A stretch of DNA of 39,481 bases, from NCBI GenBank assembly GCA_002841455.1, contig PGZT01000006.1, positions 1 through 39,481 on the forward strand, read 5' to 3'. The notes under the pieces were generated by a model. It made no database searches. It was not told where the DNA came from and saw nothing but the letters and a program-made list of their open reading frames with translations. This document shows positions 7,071-14,382 of the stretch, one piece after another. This DNA is from Firmicutes bacterium HGW-Firmicutes-21. GTDB lineage: Bacteria; Bacillota; Clostridia; Oscillospirales; CAG-382. The translations under genes were made by a program, and so were the position numbers. Each line of letters begins with the position of its first letter. Position 1 is the stretch's first letter.

Positions 7071-7814
7071 TTAATTAACTCGTACATACTCGCCGAACAC
7101 ATAACCCTCGGTATTATTATAGCGAATTAAATACCAGCCGTCCGTTCTGGATATGATATTCAAGGTCTGACCGTTGGGTATCTGTCCGATTATATTACCC
7201 TTAAGCGACGGGCTGTTTCGTATGTTCAGCCGTCCGCCCTGGGTAACAACCGTTCCGGTTTGCGGTGCGGTCGGCTCCACAAACGGCACACCTAAAAATT
7301 CTGCGACAGCTCTTGCCAACGCTCTTGCTATACCGGGAAGGTTATTCTTTATCCATTCAGCGTCATCCGGATTATCGTGATACGCAACCTCAACAAGAAT
7401 AGCGGGAGCGACGGTATTATTAAGCTCATAAAGGCTGGTAGAGCCTAATGAACGAACCATGTCGGGGTTCGGATATATGTTTCTTATTTCCCGTGCCGCT
7501 ATATCGGCAGCTCTCCTGCCCTCTGAGCTGGTGGTATAATAATAAATATCACTACCCCTTTGCTGCCCGTAATTGGCACTACCTGCGGCGTTGGAGTGAA
7601 TCGCAAGGTGGAAATTATAGTTCCCCGCATTGGATTGCCGCACAGAGCCGCCTACCGTTTGATTCGGGTCGTTGCGGGTAAATTCAATACCGCTTGCGGT
7701 AAGATACGGCTCCATAAAGTCGGCGATTAGATTCATATAGTATTCTTCACTGCCGCTGCCGTCGTAATACATATTATATTCCTGTGTCGAAGGGCTTAAA
7801 AATACATTTGCCAT
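7071..7814 (-). CDS. N-acetylmuramoyl-L-alanine amidase (Amidase_3-like) with C-terminal bacterial SH3 domain
   Basis: The 247-residue protein starts at ATG 7814 behind AAAGGAG. Residues 1-175 resemble Amidase_3: LAIHSNAAG (HSN motif), and LVEVAYHDN with the catalytic Glu near residue 142. A Glu pair follows the N terminus in SEEYYMNLIADF. The usual first Zn-binding motif GHGG is replaced by FLSPSTQEYN, a variant I know from clostridial and phage amidases beginning with (I/L)SPSxQ. Residues about 187-247 are an SH3_3 wall-binding domain (GGRLNIRNSPSLKGNIIGQI, ending GYVFGEYVRVN). No signal peptide is visible, so export may need cell lysis, sporulation mother-cell access or an unknown route. 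It is monocistronic. Confidence 0.85.
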   Translation of the reverse strand: MANVFLSPSTQEYNMYYDGSGSEEYYMNLIADFMEPYLTASGIEFTRNDPNQTVGGSVRQSNAGNYNFHLAIHSNAAGSANYGQQRGSDIYYYTTSSEGRRAADIAAREIRNIYPNPDMVRSLGSTSLYELNNTVAPAILVEVAYHDNPDDAEWIKNNLPGIARALARAVAEFLGVPFVEPTAPQTGTVVTQGGRLNIRNSPSLKGNIIGQIPNGQTLNIISRTDGWYLIRYNNTEGYVFGEYVRVN

Positions 7815-7890
7815 AGTTTATCTCCTTTCGTATTGCCTAATTAAAGTATATGCGGTAACAAATAAAAGGCTAAAAAATATAAAAAAGGTA

Positions 7891-7919
7891 TTGACAGAAC
7901 ATATTTTCTTTGGTAAGAT
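7891..7919 (+). promoter_or_regulatory. Sigma-A promoter of the infC-rpmI-rplT operon
   Basis: TTGACA and TAAGAT are separated by 17 bp. The distance to the infC start is about 200 nt, leaving room for the regulatory leader. Confidence 0.85.
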
Positions 7920-7924
7920 GATTT

Positions 7925-8092
7925 GGTACAAAGAAGAAGAACGAGGTTCTCACCCGTAATTGCGCCGAATATGGCATATGCGAGGTTAATAGCACAGATA
8001 TAAGTTGTATGCATAAACGGAATTATTCGTTTTGCGTTTTGTACCGTGCGGGAGACTTCTTTTTTAAGGAATGCTACCGGCATGGTTTTTTT
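7925..8092 (+). ncRNA. L20-leader-like regulatory RNA upstream of infC
   Basis: The 5' leader has two mutually exclusive pairings. The early segment GGTACAAAG (7925-7933) can pair with TTTTGTACC (8037-8045) over a long range. The same ACC begins ACCGTGC (8043-8049), which can instead pair with GCATGGT (8080-8086) and is followed by TTTTTT, forming a terminator. This matches the logic of the Firmicutes infC leader, in which ribosomal protein L20 binds the leader and favours termination, lowering its own synthesis. I identify it by position, promoter and the competing helices, not by a covariance model. Confidence 0.7.
8043..8092 (+). terminator. Attenuator hairpin of the infC leader
   Basis: ACCGTGC pairs with GCATGGT (one G-T) and a seven-T run follows. 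It ends 10 nt before the infC ribosome site GGAGGTG. It overlaps the 3' arm of the long-range anti-terminator helix. Confidence 0.65.
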
Positions 8093-8118
8093 GTATATAT
8101 TTTTGGAGGTGTCCTTCT

Positions 8119-8670
8119 ATCAGTAAAAAAACTCTTATTAATGAGGAAATCAGATCAAGCGAGGTGCGTGTTGTCGATTCAGAGGGCAAGCAGCTCGGAG
8201 TTCTAAAGATTGAGCAGGCTATGCGTATTGCAAACGATGCGTCGCTTGACTTGGTTGAGATAGCACCGGAGGCAAACCCGCCGGTCTGTAAAATAATGGA
8301 CTACGGCAAATACCGCTTCGAAAAAGAGAAGCACGAGAAAGAGATTAAAAAGAAACAGCAGATTATTGAATTAAAGGAATTACAGCTTAAATGCCGTATA
8401 GACACTCATGATTTCAATACTAAGCTGAACCATGCTATGCGTTTCCTTACGCAGGGGAACAAGATAAAAGTACTGGTAAAATTCTACGGCAGAGAGATGG
8501 CACACACCGAAAGAGGAATAGCTCTTTTGGAGCGTTTTGCAGAGGGCTGCGGCGAGCTTTGCTCTGTCGAGAAAATGCCGCTGCTTGACGGCAGAAATAT
8601 GATTATGATTTTAGCACCCAAAAAGACCAACATAATTTCGAAAGGAAACGATAAAGATGGGCAAGATTAA
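8119..8670 (+). CDS. infC: Translation initiation factor IF-3, initiated at AUC
   Basis: The product is 183 residues: NEEIRSSEVRVVDSEGKQLG at the N-terminal domain, a basic linker (EKEKHEKEIKKKQQ), and the C-terminal domain with LKELQLKCRIDTHDF and VKVLVKF-like KIKVLVKFYGREMAH. IF-3 binds the 30S subunit and checks start-codon pairing. No ATG, GTG or TTG lies at the expected place. ATC at 8119 follows GGAGGTG at a 7-nt gap and begins ISKKTLINEE, the normal N terminus. infC is known to use AUU/AUC/AUA so that IF-3 represses its own translation. An ATG at 8071 lies inside the attenuator and would add 16 atypical residues. The gene overlaps rpmI by 14 nt. Confidence 0.95.
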   Translation: MSKKTLINEEIRSSEVRVVDSEGKQLGVLKIEQAMRIANDASLDLVEIAPEANPPVCKIMDYGKYRFEKEKHEKEIKKKQQIIELKELQLKCRIDTHDFNTKLNHAMRFLTQGNKIKVLVKFYGREMAHTERGIALLERFAEGCGELCSVEKMPLLDGRNMIMILAPKKTNIISKGNDKDGQD

Positions 8671-8854
8671 AACACACAAGGCATCCTCAAAGCGCTTCAC
8701 TTTTACTGCAGGCGGCAAGGTTAAAATGAACCACATGGGACGCCGTCACAAATTGGGACTTAAAACAGCAAAACGCAAGAGGATTCTCAGAAAAGCAGGC
8801 TATGTGAGCGAGACTCGCATGTACGATTTAAAAAGATTGCTGCCCTACAACTAA
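8657..8854 (+). CDS. rpmI: 50S ribosomal protein L35
   Basis: The 65-residue basic protein has the L35 pattern: [45 protein letters not shown] and a final LLPYN. It starts inside the end of infC (14-nt overlap), so translation is probably coupled. The ribosome site is within infC (AAAGGAAACGATAAAG). Confidence 0.98.
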   Translation: MGKIKTHKASSKRFTFTAGGKVKMNHMGRRHKLGLKTAKRKRILRKAGYVSETRMYDLKRLLPYN

Positions 8855-8883
8855 ATAAAGGATTATTTTGGAGGTATTATAAA

Positions 8884-9237
8884 ATGGCAAGAGTAAAAGG
8901 TGCGCTTTCTACAAGAAAGAGAAGAAATAAAATATTAAAATTGGCAAAGGGTTATTGGGGCGCAAAAAGCAAGCACTTTAAAATGGCAAAGCAAGCCGTT
9001 ATGAAGAGCGGAAATTATGCTTTTGTTGGCAGAAAGCATAAAAAAAGAGATTTTCGTTCGCTTTGGATCACCCGTATTTCCGCACAGGCAAAGATATGCG
9101 GAATAAATTATTCAAGATTTATGTACGGACTTAAAAAGAGCGGTATTATGCTCAATAGAAAAATGCTCAGCGAGCTTGCCGTAAGCGACAAGGATGCTTT
9201 TGCGAAGCTAGTCGAAACCGCAAAAGCGGCATTATAA
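8884..9237 (+). CDS. rplT: 50S ribosomal protein L20
   Basis: The 117-residue product is full length. It starts [20 protein letters not shown], contains [20 protein letters not shown] and [13 protein letters not shown]-like [20 protein letters not shown], and ends with [17 protein letters not shown]20 helps early 50S assembly and is the expected feedback repressor that binds the upstream leader. It follows rpmI by 29 bp with a GGAGG site. No terminator is visible after it, so some transcripts may continue into rpsU. Confidence 0.98.
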   Translation: MARVKGALSTRKRRNKILKLAKGYWGAKSKHFKMAKQAVMKSGNYAFVGRKHKKRDFRSLWITRISAQAKICGINYSRFMYGLKKSGIMLNRKMLSELAVSDKDAFAKLVETAKAAL

Positions 9238-9265
9238 AATAACGCATATTTTGTAGAAAAATCTG

Positions 9266-9294
9266 TTGACAAAATTAATCGATTTTGATATAAT
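9266..9294 (+). promoter_or_regulatory. Sigma-A promoter of rpsU
   Basis: Consensus TTGACA and TATAAT boxes are spaced by 17 bp. The -10 ends 130 bp upstream of the rpsU start, so the mRNA has a leader of about 125 nt, containing a small TTCCG/CGGAA hairpin near 9380-9400. Confidence 0.9.
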
Positions 9295-9424
9295 ATTGCA
9301 GACAACAACAAATATGTTGATTTGATTAAATATTGTCGGCATTTCGTTGTATATACTGTTGTATTAGATTATAACCGCATGTTCCGTGTTTTCCCCGGAA
9401 GCAATCGGAGGGAGGGATATATAA

Positions 9425-9601
9425 ATGGCCGAGATAAAAGTTAAAGAGAATGAGACAATAGACAGCGCTCTTCGCAGGTTCAAGAGATCCTACCTTAAAA
9501 GCGGAGTTCAAGCTGAATTGCGCAAGAGGGAGCATTACGAGAAACCCAGTGTTAAGCGTAAGAAGAAATCCGAAGCTGCAAGAAAGCGTAAATTCAAATA
9601 G
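9425..9601 (+). CDS. rpsU: 30S ribosomal protein S21
   Basis: The frame encodes 58 residues beginning [20 protein letters not shown] and ending with a Lys/Arg-rich tail ([15 protein letters not shown]), the standard size and sequence of S21. The segment [20 protein letters not shown] is the family core. S21 joins the 30S platform near the anti-Shine-Dalgarno region and aids initiation. The start follows GGAGGGAGGG. It has its own promoter and terminator, separate from the infC operon just upstream. Confidence 0.97.
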   Translation: MAEIKVKENETIDSALRRFKRSYLKSGVQAELRKREHYEKPSVKRKKKSEAARKRKFK

Positions 9602-9617
9602 AAAACAAACACGAAGA

Positions 9618-9649
9618 GTCCTGCCGATAAGCAGGGCTTTTGTTTTTTT
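9618..9649 (+). terminator. Terminator of rpsU
   Basis: GTCCTGC pairs with GCAGGGC (one T-G) around CGATAA and is followed by TTTTGTTTTTTT. It begins 16 bp after the rpsU stop. Confidence 0.9.
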
Positions 9650-9707
9650 AAAACACAAATGTTTTATTTCGACATTTACAAACAGATAATACTATTTAAA
9701 AAATTTA

Positions 9708-9736
9708 TTGACAATGTTCACGAATTGTGCTACAAT
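9708..9736 (+). promoter_or_regulatory. Sigma-A promoter of the DUF4190-type gene
   Basis: TTGACA and TACAAT are separated by 17 bp, with a 63-bp leader before the TTG start. Confidence 0.85.
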
Positions 9737-9799
9737 GTTAACAAACGAATATTAATATATGTAATCTTATATTCGTTAATTTTTTAACGGAGGGCTATT

Positions 9800-10123
9800 T
9801 TGGACGGTAATATGCAGCAACCTAATAATTTTCAATATCATCCTACAGCTAATTCAGGGAATGGAATGGCTGTCGCGGCATTAGTATGCGGCATTCTTGG
9901 AATAATCGGCTCATTTATTCCCTTTGTGAATTATTTTACATTAGTTCTTGCAATTCTCGGTATAGTTTTCGGAGCAATAGGTTTAAAGAGAGCTAAATTT
10001 AGTGGAAAAGGTGAAGGTCTTGCAACAGCAGGTCTTGTTCTTGGTATAGTAGGTACAGCCTTTGGGGCTATCGGTGTTATATGCGTACTTATTTGTACAA
10101 GTACCATCGCTTCCTTAGCATAA
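9800..10123 (+). CDS. DUF4190-type small membrane protein, TTG start
   Basis: The start is TTG 9800, correctly spaced from CGGAGGG at 9788-9793; the first ATG (9812) is too far from that site. The 107 residues begin with a short Gln/Asn-rich cytoplasmic tail. Two long Gly/Ile-rich hydrophobic segments follow (about 24-58, containing VCGILGIIGSFIPFVNYFTL, and 74-105, containing GLVLGIVGTAFGAIG), joined by a basic loop GLKRAKFSGKGEG. This repeated A-L-V-L-G-I pattern is the DUF4190 family, common in Firmicutes and Actinobacteria and without a known function. It has its own promoter and ends at a strong hairpin. Confidence 0.75.
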   Translation: MDGNMQQPNNFQYHPTANSGNGMAVAALVCGILGIIGSFIPFVNYFTLVLAILGIVFGAIGLKRAKFSGKGEGLATAGLVLGIVGTAFGAIGVICVLICTSTIASLA

Positions 10124-10135
10124 AATAAAAAATAT

Positions 10136-10179
10136 GGCATAAAAGTATTACAGATGATATGCTTTTATGCCTTTTTTTT
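10136..10179 (+). terminator. Terminator between the DUF4190-type gene and the Lgt-family gene
   Basis: GGCATAAAAG pairs over 10 bp with CTTTTATGCC around a 16-nt loop, followed by eight T. No separate promoter is evident between this hairpin and the next gene, which starts 12 bp later. That gene may depend on partial read-through. Confidence 0.85.
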
Positions 10180-10190
10180 GGAGAAAACAT

Positions 10191-11003
10191 ATGTTTCCTT
10201 TTTTTATATTATTCGGAAAAGTTATCAGCACTTACATGCTCGCTTCTCTTGTCGGGATTTTTGCATCGGGTGTTTTTGCTTGCTATTATGCAAGGAAAAA
10301 ATACCTTGACAGCATTGAAATGCTGATAATGTTACTAATAGCGGCAGCCGGCGGTCTTGTCGGCAGCCATATGTTATATGGTATAGTAAATTATCGTTAT
10401 ATAGTAATACTTACTAACAATATTGATAAAATAACATCCTTTAAAATGCTGTTTAATTCATTAACCGAAATTTTCGGAGGATCTGTTTTTTATGGAGGTC
10501 TTATCGGAGGAATAATTGCGGGATATATTTATGCAATAAAGCAAGGGCTTGATATTTATAAATATGCAGATATAGCGGCAGTTTCTATACCTCTTATGCA
10601 TACATTCGGTAGAATAGGTTGTTTTTTAGGCGGATGCTGTTATGGAGTTGAAAGTGATATAGGATATGTGTATACTTGTTCCTTAATTGAAGAAGCCAAT
10701 GGAGTCAGCCGTTTTCCTATACAGTTATTAGAATCCTCATTAAACCTTATACTGTTTTTTATTCTATTCTATCTTTTAAGAAAGTCCTTTTTTAGTCAGA
10801 GACTTATATATCTTTATTTGTGTATTTATTCAATTATGAGATTCATTCTTGAATTTTGGCGTGGTGATAATCATAGAGGATTTATATTCGGTATATCTAC
10901 ATCTCAATTCATCAGTATTTTAATATTTATTGCTTCGGTTTATGCTTATATTAACAAATCGGTGAATATGAAAAAAACTAAAAATATATCGAACGAAATT
11001 TAA
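10191..11003 (+). CDS. lgt: Prolipoprotein diacylglyceryl transferase family protein (Lgt-like, divergent signature)
   Basis: The start is ATG 10191 after GGAGA; an in-frame ATG at 10167 lies inside the terminator stem. The 270-residue protein has about seven membrane helices. The Lgt core is visible: HTFGRIGCFLGGCCYG at about 137-152 with the key Arg141, then RFPIQLLES, and the ending RFILEFWRGDNHRG. Lgt transfers diacylglycerol from phosphatidylglycerol to the lipobox Cys of preprolipoproteins. Canonical Lgt has GRxGNFxNxE; here the Asn and Glu positions are replaced by GCFLGGCC. Many Clostridia carry such a second variant, so a different acceptor or role cannot be excluded. Confidence 0.8.
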   Translation: MFPFFILFGKVISTYMLASLVGIFASGVFACYYARKKYLDSIEMLIMLLIAAAGGLVGSHMLYGIVNYRYIVILTNNIDKITSFKMLFNSLTEIFGGSVFYGGLIGGIIAGYIYAIKQGLDIYKYADIAAVSIPLMHTFGRIGCFLGGCCYGVESDIGYVYTCSLIEEANGVSRFPIQLLESSLNLILFFILFYLLRKSFFSQRLIYLYLCIYSIMRFILEFWRGDNHRGFIFGISTSQFISILIFIASVYAYINKSVNMKKTKNISNEI

Positions 11004-11036
11004 TCAAACAAGCATATAATAATGTACAAACAAAGA

Positions 11037-11063
11037 GCTCACAGGGTAATTAACCTTGTGCGC
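11037..11063. terminator. Possible bidirectional terminator between convergent lgt-like gene and asd
   Basis: GCTCACAGGGT pairs with ACCTTGTGCGC (one mismatch, one G-T) around AATTA. It lies between the two convergent stop codons and has short T-rich tracts on both sides. Confidence 0.5.
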
Positions 11064-11084
11064 TTTATTTTAAATGCCACTTGT

Positions 11085-12164
11085 TTAGTCCAAAAAGCCT
11101 TTTTTGTAAAGCAGCTCGGCTGTCAGGACAGCTCCGCCGGCTGCGCCTCGCAGTGTGTTGTGAGACAGGCAGATGAACTTATAATCGAAAATGTTATCCT
11201 CACGAAGCCTTCCTACCGTAACTCCCATACCGCCGTAAATATCGCGGTCAAGCCCTGTCTGAGGTCTGTTAGGCTCGTCGATATAGGTTACAAACTGCTC
11301 GGGAGCGTGGGGGAGTCCGAGTATCTGCGGCTCGCCCTTGTACAACGCCCATGCTTCGAGTATTGCTTCCCTTGAGGGCTTCCTATCAAAGCTGACAGAT
11401 ACAGCGGCAAGGTGACCGTCAATGACGGGAACACGAATACACTGCGCCGAGATAGCCGGTGAGGACGCAGGAACAATTCTTCCGTCCTTGACGCTGCCCC
11501 AAATCTTGAGAGGCTCCTTTTCGCTTTTCTCCTCCTCGCCGCCGATATAGGGAATAACATTATCCACTATCTCGGGGAAGGTCTCGAATGTCTTACCCGC
11601 TCCGGAAATCGCCTGAAAGGTTGTTACCGAAACCGCTTTAATTCCATACTCTAAAAGGGGATTAAGTGCAGGTACATAGCTCTGTATCGAGCAATTTGGT
11701 TTTGCCGTTATAAAGCCCTTTTTTGTACCCAGCCGTTTTCTCTGAAACTCGATTGCGTTAAAATGGTCGCTGTTTATCTCGGGCACGACCATTGGTACAT
11801 CCTCTGTCCAGCGGTGAGCGGAATTGTTTGATACAACCGGAAGCTCCGCTTTTGCGTATGCATCCTCAAGCTTTTTAATCTCGTCCTTCGGCATATCCAC
11901 CGCACAAAAAACAAAATCGGCGTGCTTCCTTATCTCATCTATGTCGGCAGCGTTAAGCACCGTCATATCCGCAGCGCAGGCGGGGATAGGCACAGACATA
12001 TTCCAGCGTCCCGCAACGGCATCCTTATACAGCTTGCCGCTTGATGACGCACTGGCGGCAAGTACACTTATTTCAAAATACGGGTGATTGTCAAGCAGGG
12101 TTATAAAACGCTGACCAACCATTCCCGTTGCGCCTATTATACCCGCTCTAAGTTTATTTGCCAT
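11085..12164 (-). CDS. asd: Aspartate-semialdehyde dehydrogenase
   Basis: The 359-residue protein is full length. It has the Rossmann start AGIIGATGMVGQRF, the active-site Cys in ITAKPNCSIQ, QAISGAGKTFETFPEI, and the substrate-binding segment around RVPVIDGHLAAVSVSF. The form, with GATGMVGQRF and SNNSAHRW, is the archaeal/fungal type of ASADH rather than the enterobacterial type. It reduces aspartyl phosphate to the semialdehyde, the branch point to lysine/diaminopimelate, threonine and methionine. It is the last gene of the LRR-GNAT-asd unit, 29 bp after the acetyltransferase, with an AGGAGG site. No lysine riboswitch is visible upstream. Confidence 0.96.
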   Translation of the reverse strand: MANKLRAGIIGATGMVGQRFITLLDNHPYFEISVLAASASSSGKLYKDAVAGRWNMSVPIPACAADMTVLNAADIDEIRKHADFVFCAVDMPKDEIKKLEDAYAKAELPVVSNNSAHRWTEDVPMVVPEINSDHFNAIEFQRKRLGTKKGFITAKPNCSIQSYVPALNPLLEYGIKAVSVTTFQAISGAGKTFETFPEIVDNVIPYIGGEEEKSEKEPLKIWGSVKDGRIVPASSPAISAQCIRVPVIDGHLAAVSVSFDRKPSREAILEAWALYKGEPQILGLPHAPEQFVTYIDEPNRPQTGLDRDIYGGMGVTVGRLREDNIFDYKFICLSHNTLRGAAGGAVLTAELLYKKGFLD

Positions 12165-12193
12165 ATATAACCTCCTGTAATTGTTACTGTTAA

Positions 12194-12670
12194 TTAAATT
12201 AAATCCCTATAAATACCGGGTTCGCTGCCCTCAATAACGGTTGCTCCGCAGACCTTGTTATAGAAGTCCTTGGGTCCTGCCGAGCCAATTATACCATAAG
12301 CGTAGCCCTCGTCACGGAGAGCCTCCATGCATCGCAGGCATAAAGCCTTGCCGATACCCTTACCTCTGTATGTAACATCAACGCCAGTAGGACCGAAGTA
12401 TGCCTTGTAGGTGCAGTCATAACCGCCGAAGCCCACTATCTTCTTCTCGTTGATATCATATGCTATAAAGCAGGAAACGGGATGCCTTGTAAACGCTGCA
12501 TCAACCTCGTTTGCCCACCCTATATGGAAATGCTCGATTATCCAATCGTGGACCTTATGTCTGTTTGGTGTCATGGGACGGATGATTTTTATCCCATGCT
12601 TATCCAATAATTCCTTATATACCTGTGTGTTGTCCTGTAAATCGTAAAGCTTTACCAGCATGTCGGGCAT
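12194..12670 (-). CDS. GNAT-family N-acetyltransferase
   Basis: The chosen start is ATG 12670 behind GGAGG; a longer frame overlaps the LRR gene and lacks a site. The 158 residues hold the acetyl-CoA binding signature VTYRGKGIGKALCLRC (about 97-112), preceded by the strand KIVGFGGYDC and followed by GYAYGIIGSAGPKDFYNKVC. The latter is the usual beta-bulge and C-terminal helix of GNAT proteins. The acceptor is unknown. It sits between the LRR protein gene and asd in one transcript with gaps of 28 and 29 bp, which gives no obvious metabolic link. Confidence 0.88.
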   Translation of the reverse strand: MPDMLVKLYDLQDNTQVYKELLDKHGIKIIRPMTPNRHKVHDWIIEHFHIGWANEVDAAFTRHPVSCFIAYDINEKKIVGFGGYDCTYKAYFGPTGVDVTYRGKGIGKALCLRCMEALRDEGYAYGIIGSAGPKDFYNKVCGATVIEGSEPGIYRDLI

Positions 12671-12698
12671 ATGATTACCTCCAAATTTTTTAGTTGTA

Positions 12699-14309
12699 CT
12701 AAATAGATTCTTCCTCGGATACCTCGTCCGAAATGTCGTCGGATTCATCTTCCGAGGTCTCGTCTCCGGAAGTATCATCGTCGTCATCCTCGTCTTCGGG
12801 CATTCCCTTTATGGTTGCTTTTTCATAAACTCCCTTTAAAGGCGTCCAATCCGTAATTTCGTTGTCCGTGAGGTCTATGGTTCCGGCAAAATCCTCCTCA
12901 AACGCGGTTTCCATTCCCTCGACGCTTGTTATTTTATTTTTAGCAAGGTTAAGGTTGGTGAGAGAGTTAAGCCCGGCTACCGGCAGAATGTCAACGATTT
13001 CGTTTTCGTCAAGAGCAAGCGTTGTAAGCTTGGTGAGCTTGTTTACAGCCGATATATCGACAATTTTATTCTTACTCAGGGTGAGTGAGGTAATTTCCGT
13101 GCAATTCTCGAGAGCGGTTATATCCGCAATATCGTTCCCGCTCAAATTTACGGTGGTTAATTTAATGCAGGCGGCTAAGCCGTTTATGTCTTTGATATAA
13201 CCGTTGGTGCTGATAAGCGATTTAAGCTCGGTCATATTCTCAAGTGCGTCAAGGTCCTCAAAGGAATTATCCGAGAGATATAATGTCTCAAGCTTAGTAC
13301 AGCCGGAAATACCGCTTATATCCTCTACAAAGCTGCCGTTAACGGCTAACAGTTTAAGGTTAACAAGCGCCGAAATATCGTTTAGATTCGGGAACTTGTT
13401 GTTTGAGGCGGAGAGCTTCTCGAGAGCGACAAGACCCGCAATCGGGGAGAGGTCCTCGATGCCGTTGCCTTCGATATCAAGGGTGGTGAGAGCTTTAAGA
13501 GAGGATAGCGGTGCTATATCCTTAATCTCAAGGTTGCCCATCATCAAGCCCTCAAGCTTTGGAGCCTTTTCTATACCGGCGATACTCTTTAGGGTTGTAC
13601 CTGCAATGTCAAGGTTGATTAAATTGGGGAAGGCATCCAAGCCGTCAAGGTTTTTAATTCCGGAATAGTCAAGAGCCAGTACCTCAAGCTTTGTAAGCGA
13701 GGAAATCTGAGAAAGGCTGGCCAGACCGGTAAGCGACATCTCCTTTAATACCATATTAAAATCAATGGGATTAAGAGAGGTAAAATATTGTGAATACTGC
13801 TTTATCTGAGATGTGCTTTGATACATGCTGGCAATGGTCTGAGAATCAAAAGCGGAAAGGTATCTCAAATTCCTAAAAAGAGCAAGATCGTCGACATTTT
13901 TAATGATAAAAGGAATCATTTTAAATTCGCCGGGTATATTTTCGTCCTCCGAAGCAGTGTCTGTTGCGCCATTCGTGTTCTTCATTTTATTTAAGGTATA
14001 ATCGGTATATTCCTTGTCACCTATAACCACATAAGGAACCGCATACGAGGAGGAATAGTCCTCGGACATACCTATGTTGCAGAAATAATAAAGGCTCTCG
14101 TATTTATCGAGCGTTTCCTGGGTAATTTTATTGGGGTTAATCTCAAGAACCTCAGCTATCGCTCTTGCGAAATTCTGATCCTTGAACAGGCTGTTCCTGT
14201 TTACAAAGGACGAGATGGTAATATAGCACCCCGCACCGATAACCGCAATACAAAGTATTATTGTAAATATAAAAGTTTTTCTTTGCTGCTTCCTGTTGAA
14301 ACTGCTCAT
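12699..14309 (-). CDS. Membrane-anchored leucine-rich-repeat protein with acidic tail
   Basis: The 536-residue protein starts at ATG 14309 after CGGAGG. A basic N terminus (MSSFNRKQQRKT) precedes one membrane helix (about 13-33), and the rest should lie outside the cell. After a non-repeat domain, residues about 190-480 form some thirteen SDS22/internalin-type repeats of 20-22 residues with the pattern LxxLxLxxNxIxDIxxL, for example LTTLDIEGNGIEDLSPIAGL. The last 35 residues are almost only Asp, Glu and Ser. LRR proteins of this kind mediate protein contacts at the surface; no sortase or lipobox signal is present. It is first in a unit with GNAT and asd and has a promoter directly upstream. 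Confidence 0.85.
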   Translation of the reverse strand: MSSFNRKQQRKTFIFTIILCIAVIGAGCYITISSFVNRNSLFKDQNFARAIAEVLEINPNKITQETLDKYESLYYFCNIGMSEDYSSSYAVPYVVIGDKEYTDYTLNKMKNTNGATDTASEDENIPGEFKMIPFIIKNVDDLALFRNLRYLSAFDSQTIASMYQSTSQIKQYSQYFTSLNPIDFNMVLKEMSLTGLASLSQISSLTKLEVLALDYSGIKNLDGLDAFPNLINLDIAGTTLKSIAGIEKAPKLEGLMMGNLEIKDIAPLSSLKALTTLDIEGNGIEDLSPIAGLVALEKLSASNNKFPNLNDISALVNLKLLAVNGSFVEDISGISGCTKLETLYLSDNSFEDLDALENMTELKSLISTNGYIKDINGLAACIKLTTVNLSGNDIADITALENCTEITSLTLSKNKIVDISAVNKLTKLTTLALDENEIVDILPVAGLNSLTNLNLAKNKITSVEGMETAFEEDFAGTIDLTDNEITDWTPLKGVYEKATIKGMPEDEDDDDDTSGDETSEDESDDISDEVSEEESI

Positions 14310-14346
14310 TAAATTTGTCCTCCGATATTTTGTTTTACAAAAATAA

Positions 14347-14375
14347 ATTTTAGCACATTATAGTATTTTTTGCAA
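14347..14375 (-). promoter_or_regulatory. Sigma-A promoter of the LRR-GNAT-asd unit
   Basis: On the minus strand TTGCAA and TAAAAT are separated by 17 bp, 37 bp upstream of the LRR start. It lies in the 73-bp gap after the upstream gene, so this unit can be expressed apart from the long division operon. Confidence 0.65.
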
Positions 14376-14382
14376 CATATTT

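Noticed and set aside
7841-8083. Minus-strand frame across the infC promoter and leader
   Set aside because: It overlaps a consensus promoter and the conserved attenuator on the other strand and has no ribosome site or recognisable sequence.
13204-13668. Plus-strand frame of 154 codons in the LRR gene
   Set aside because: Its regularity reflects the leucine-rich repeats on the minus strand; there is no ribosome site.
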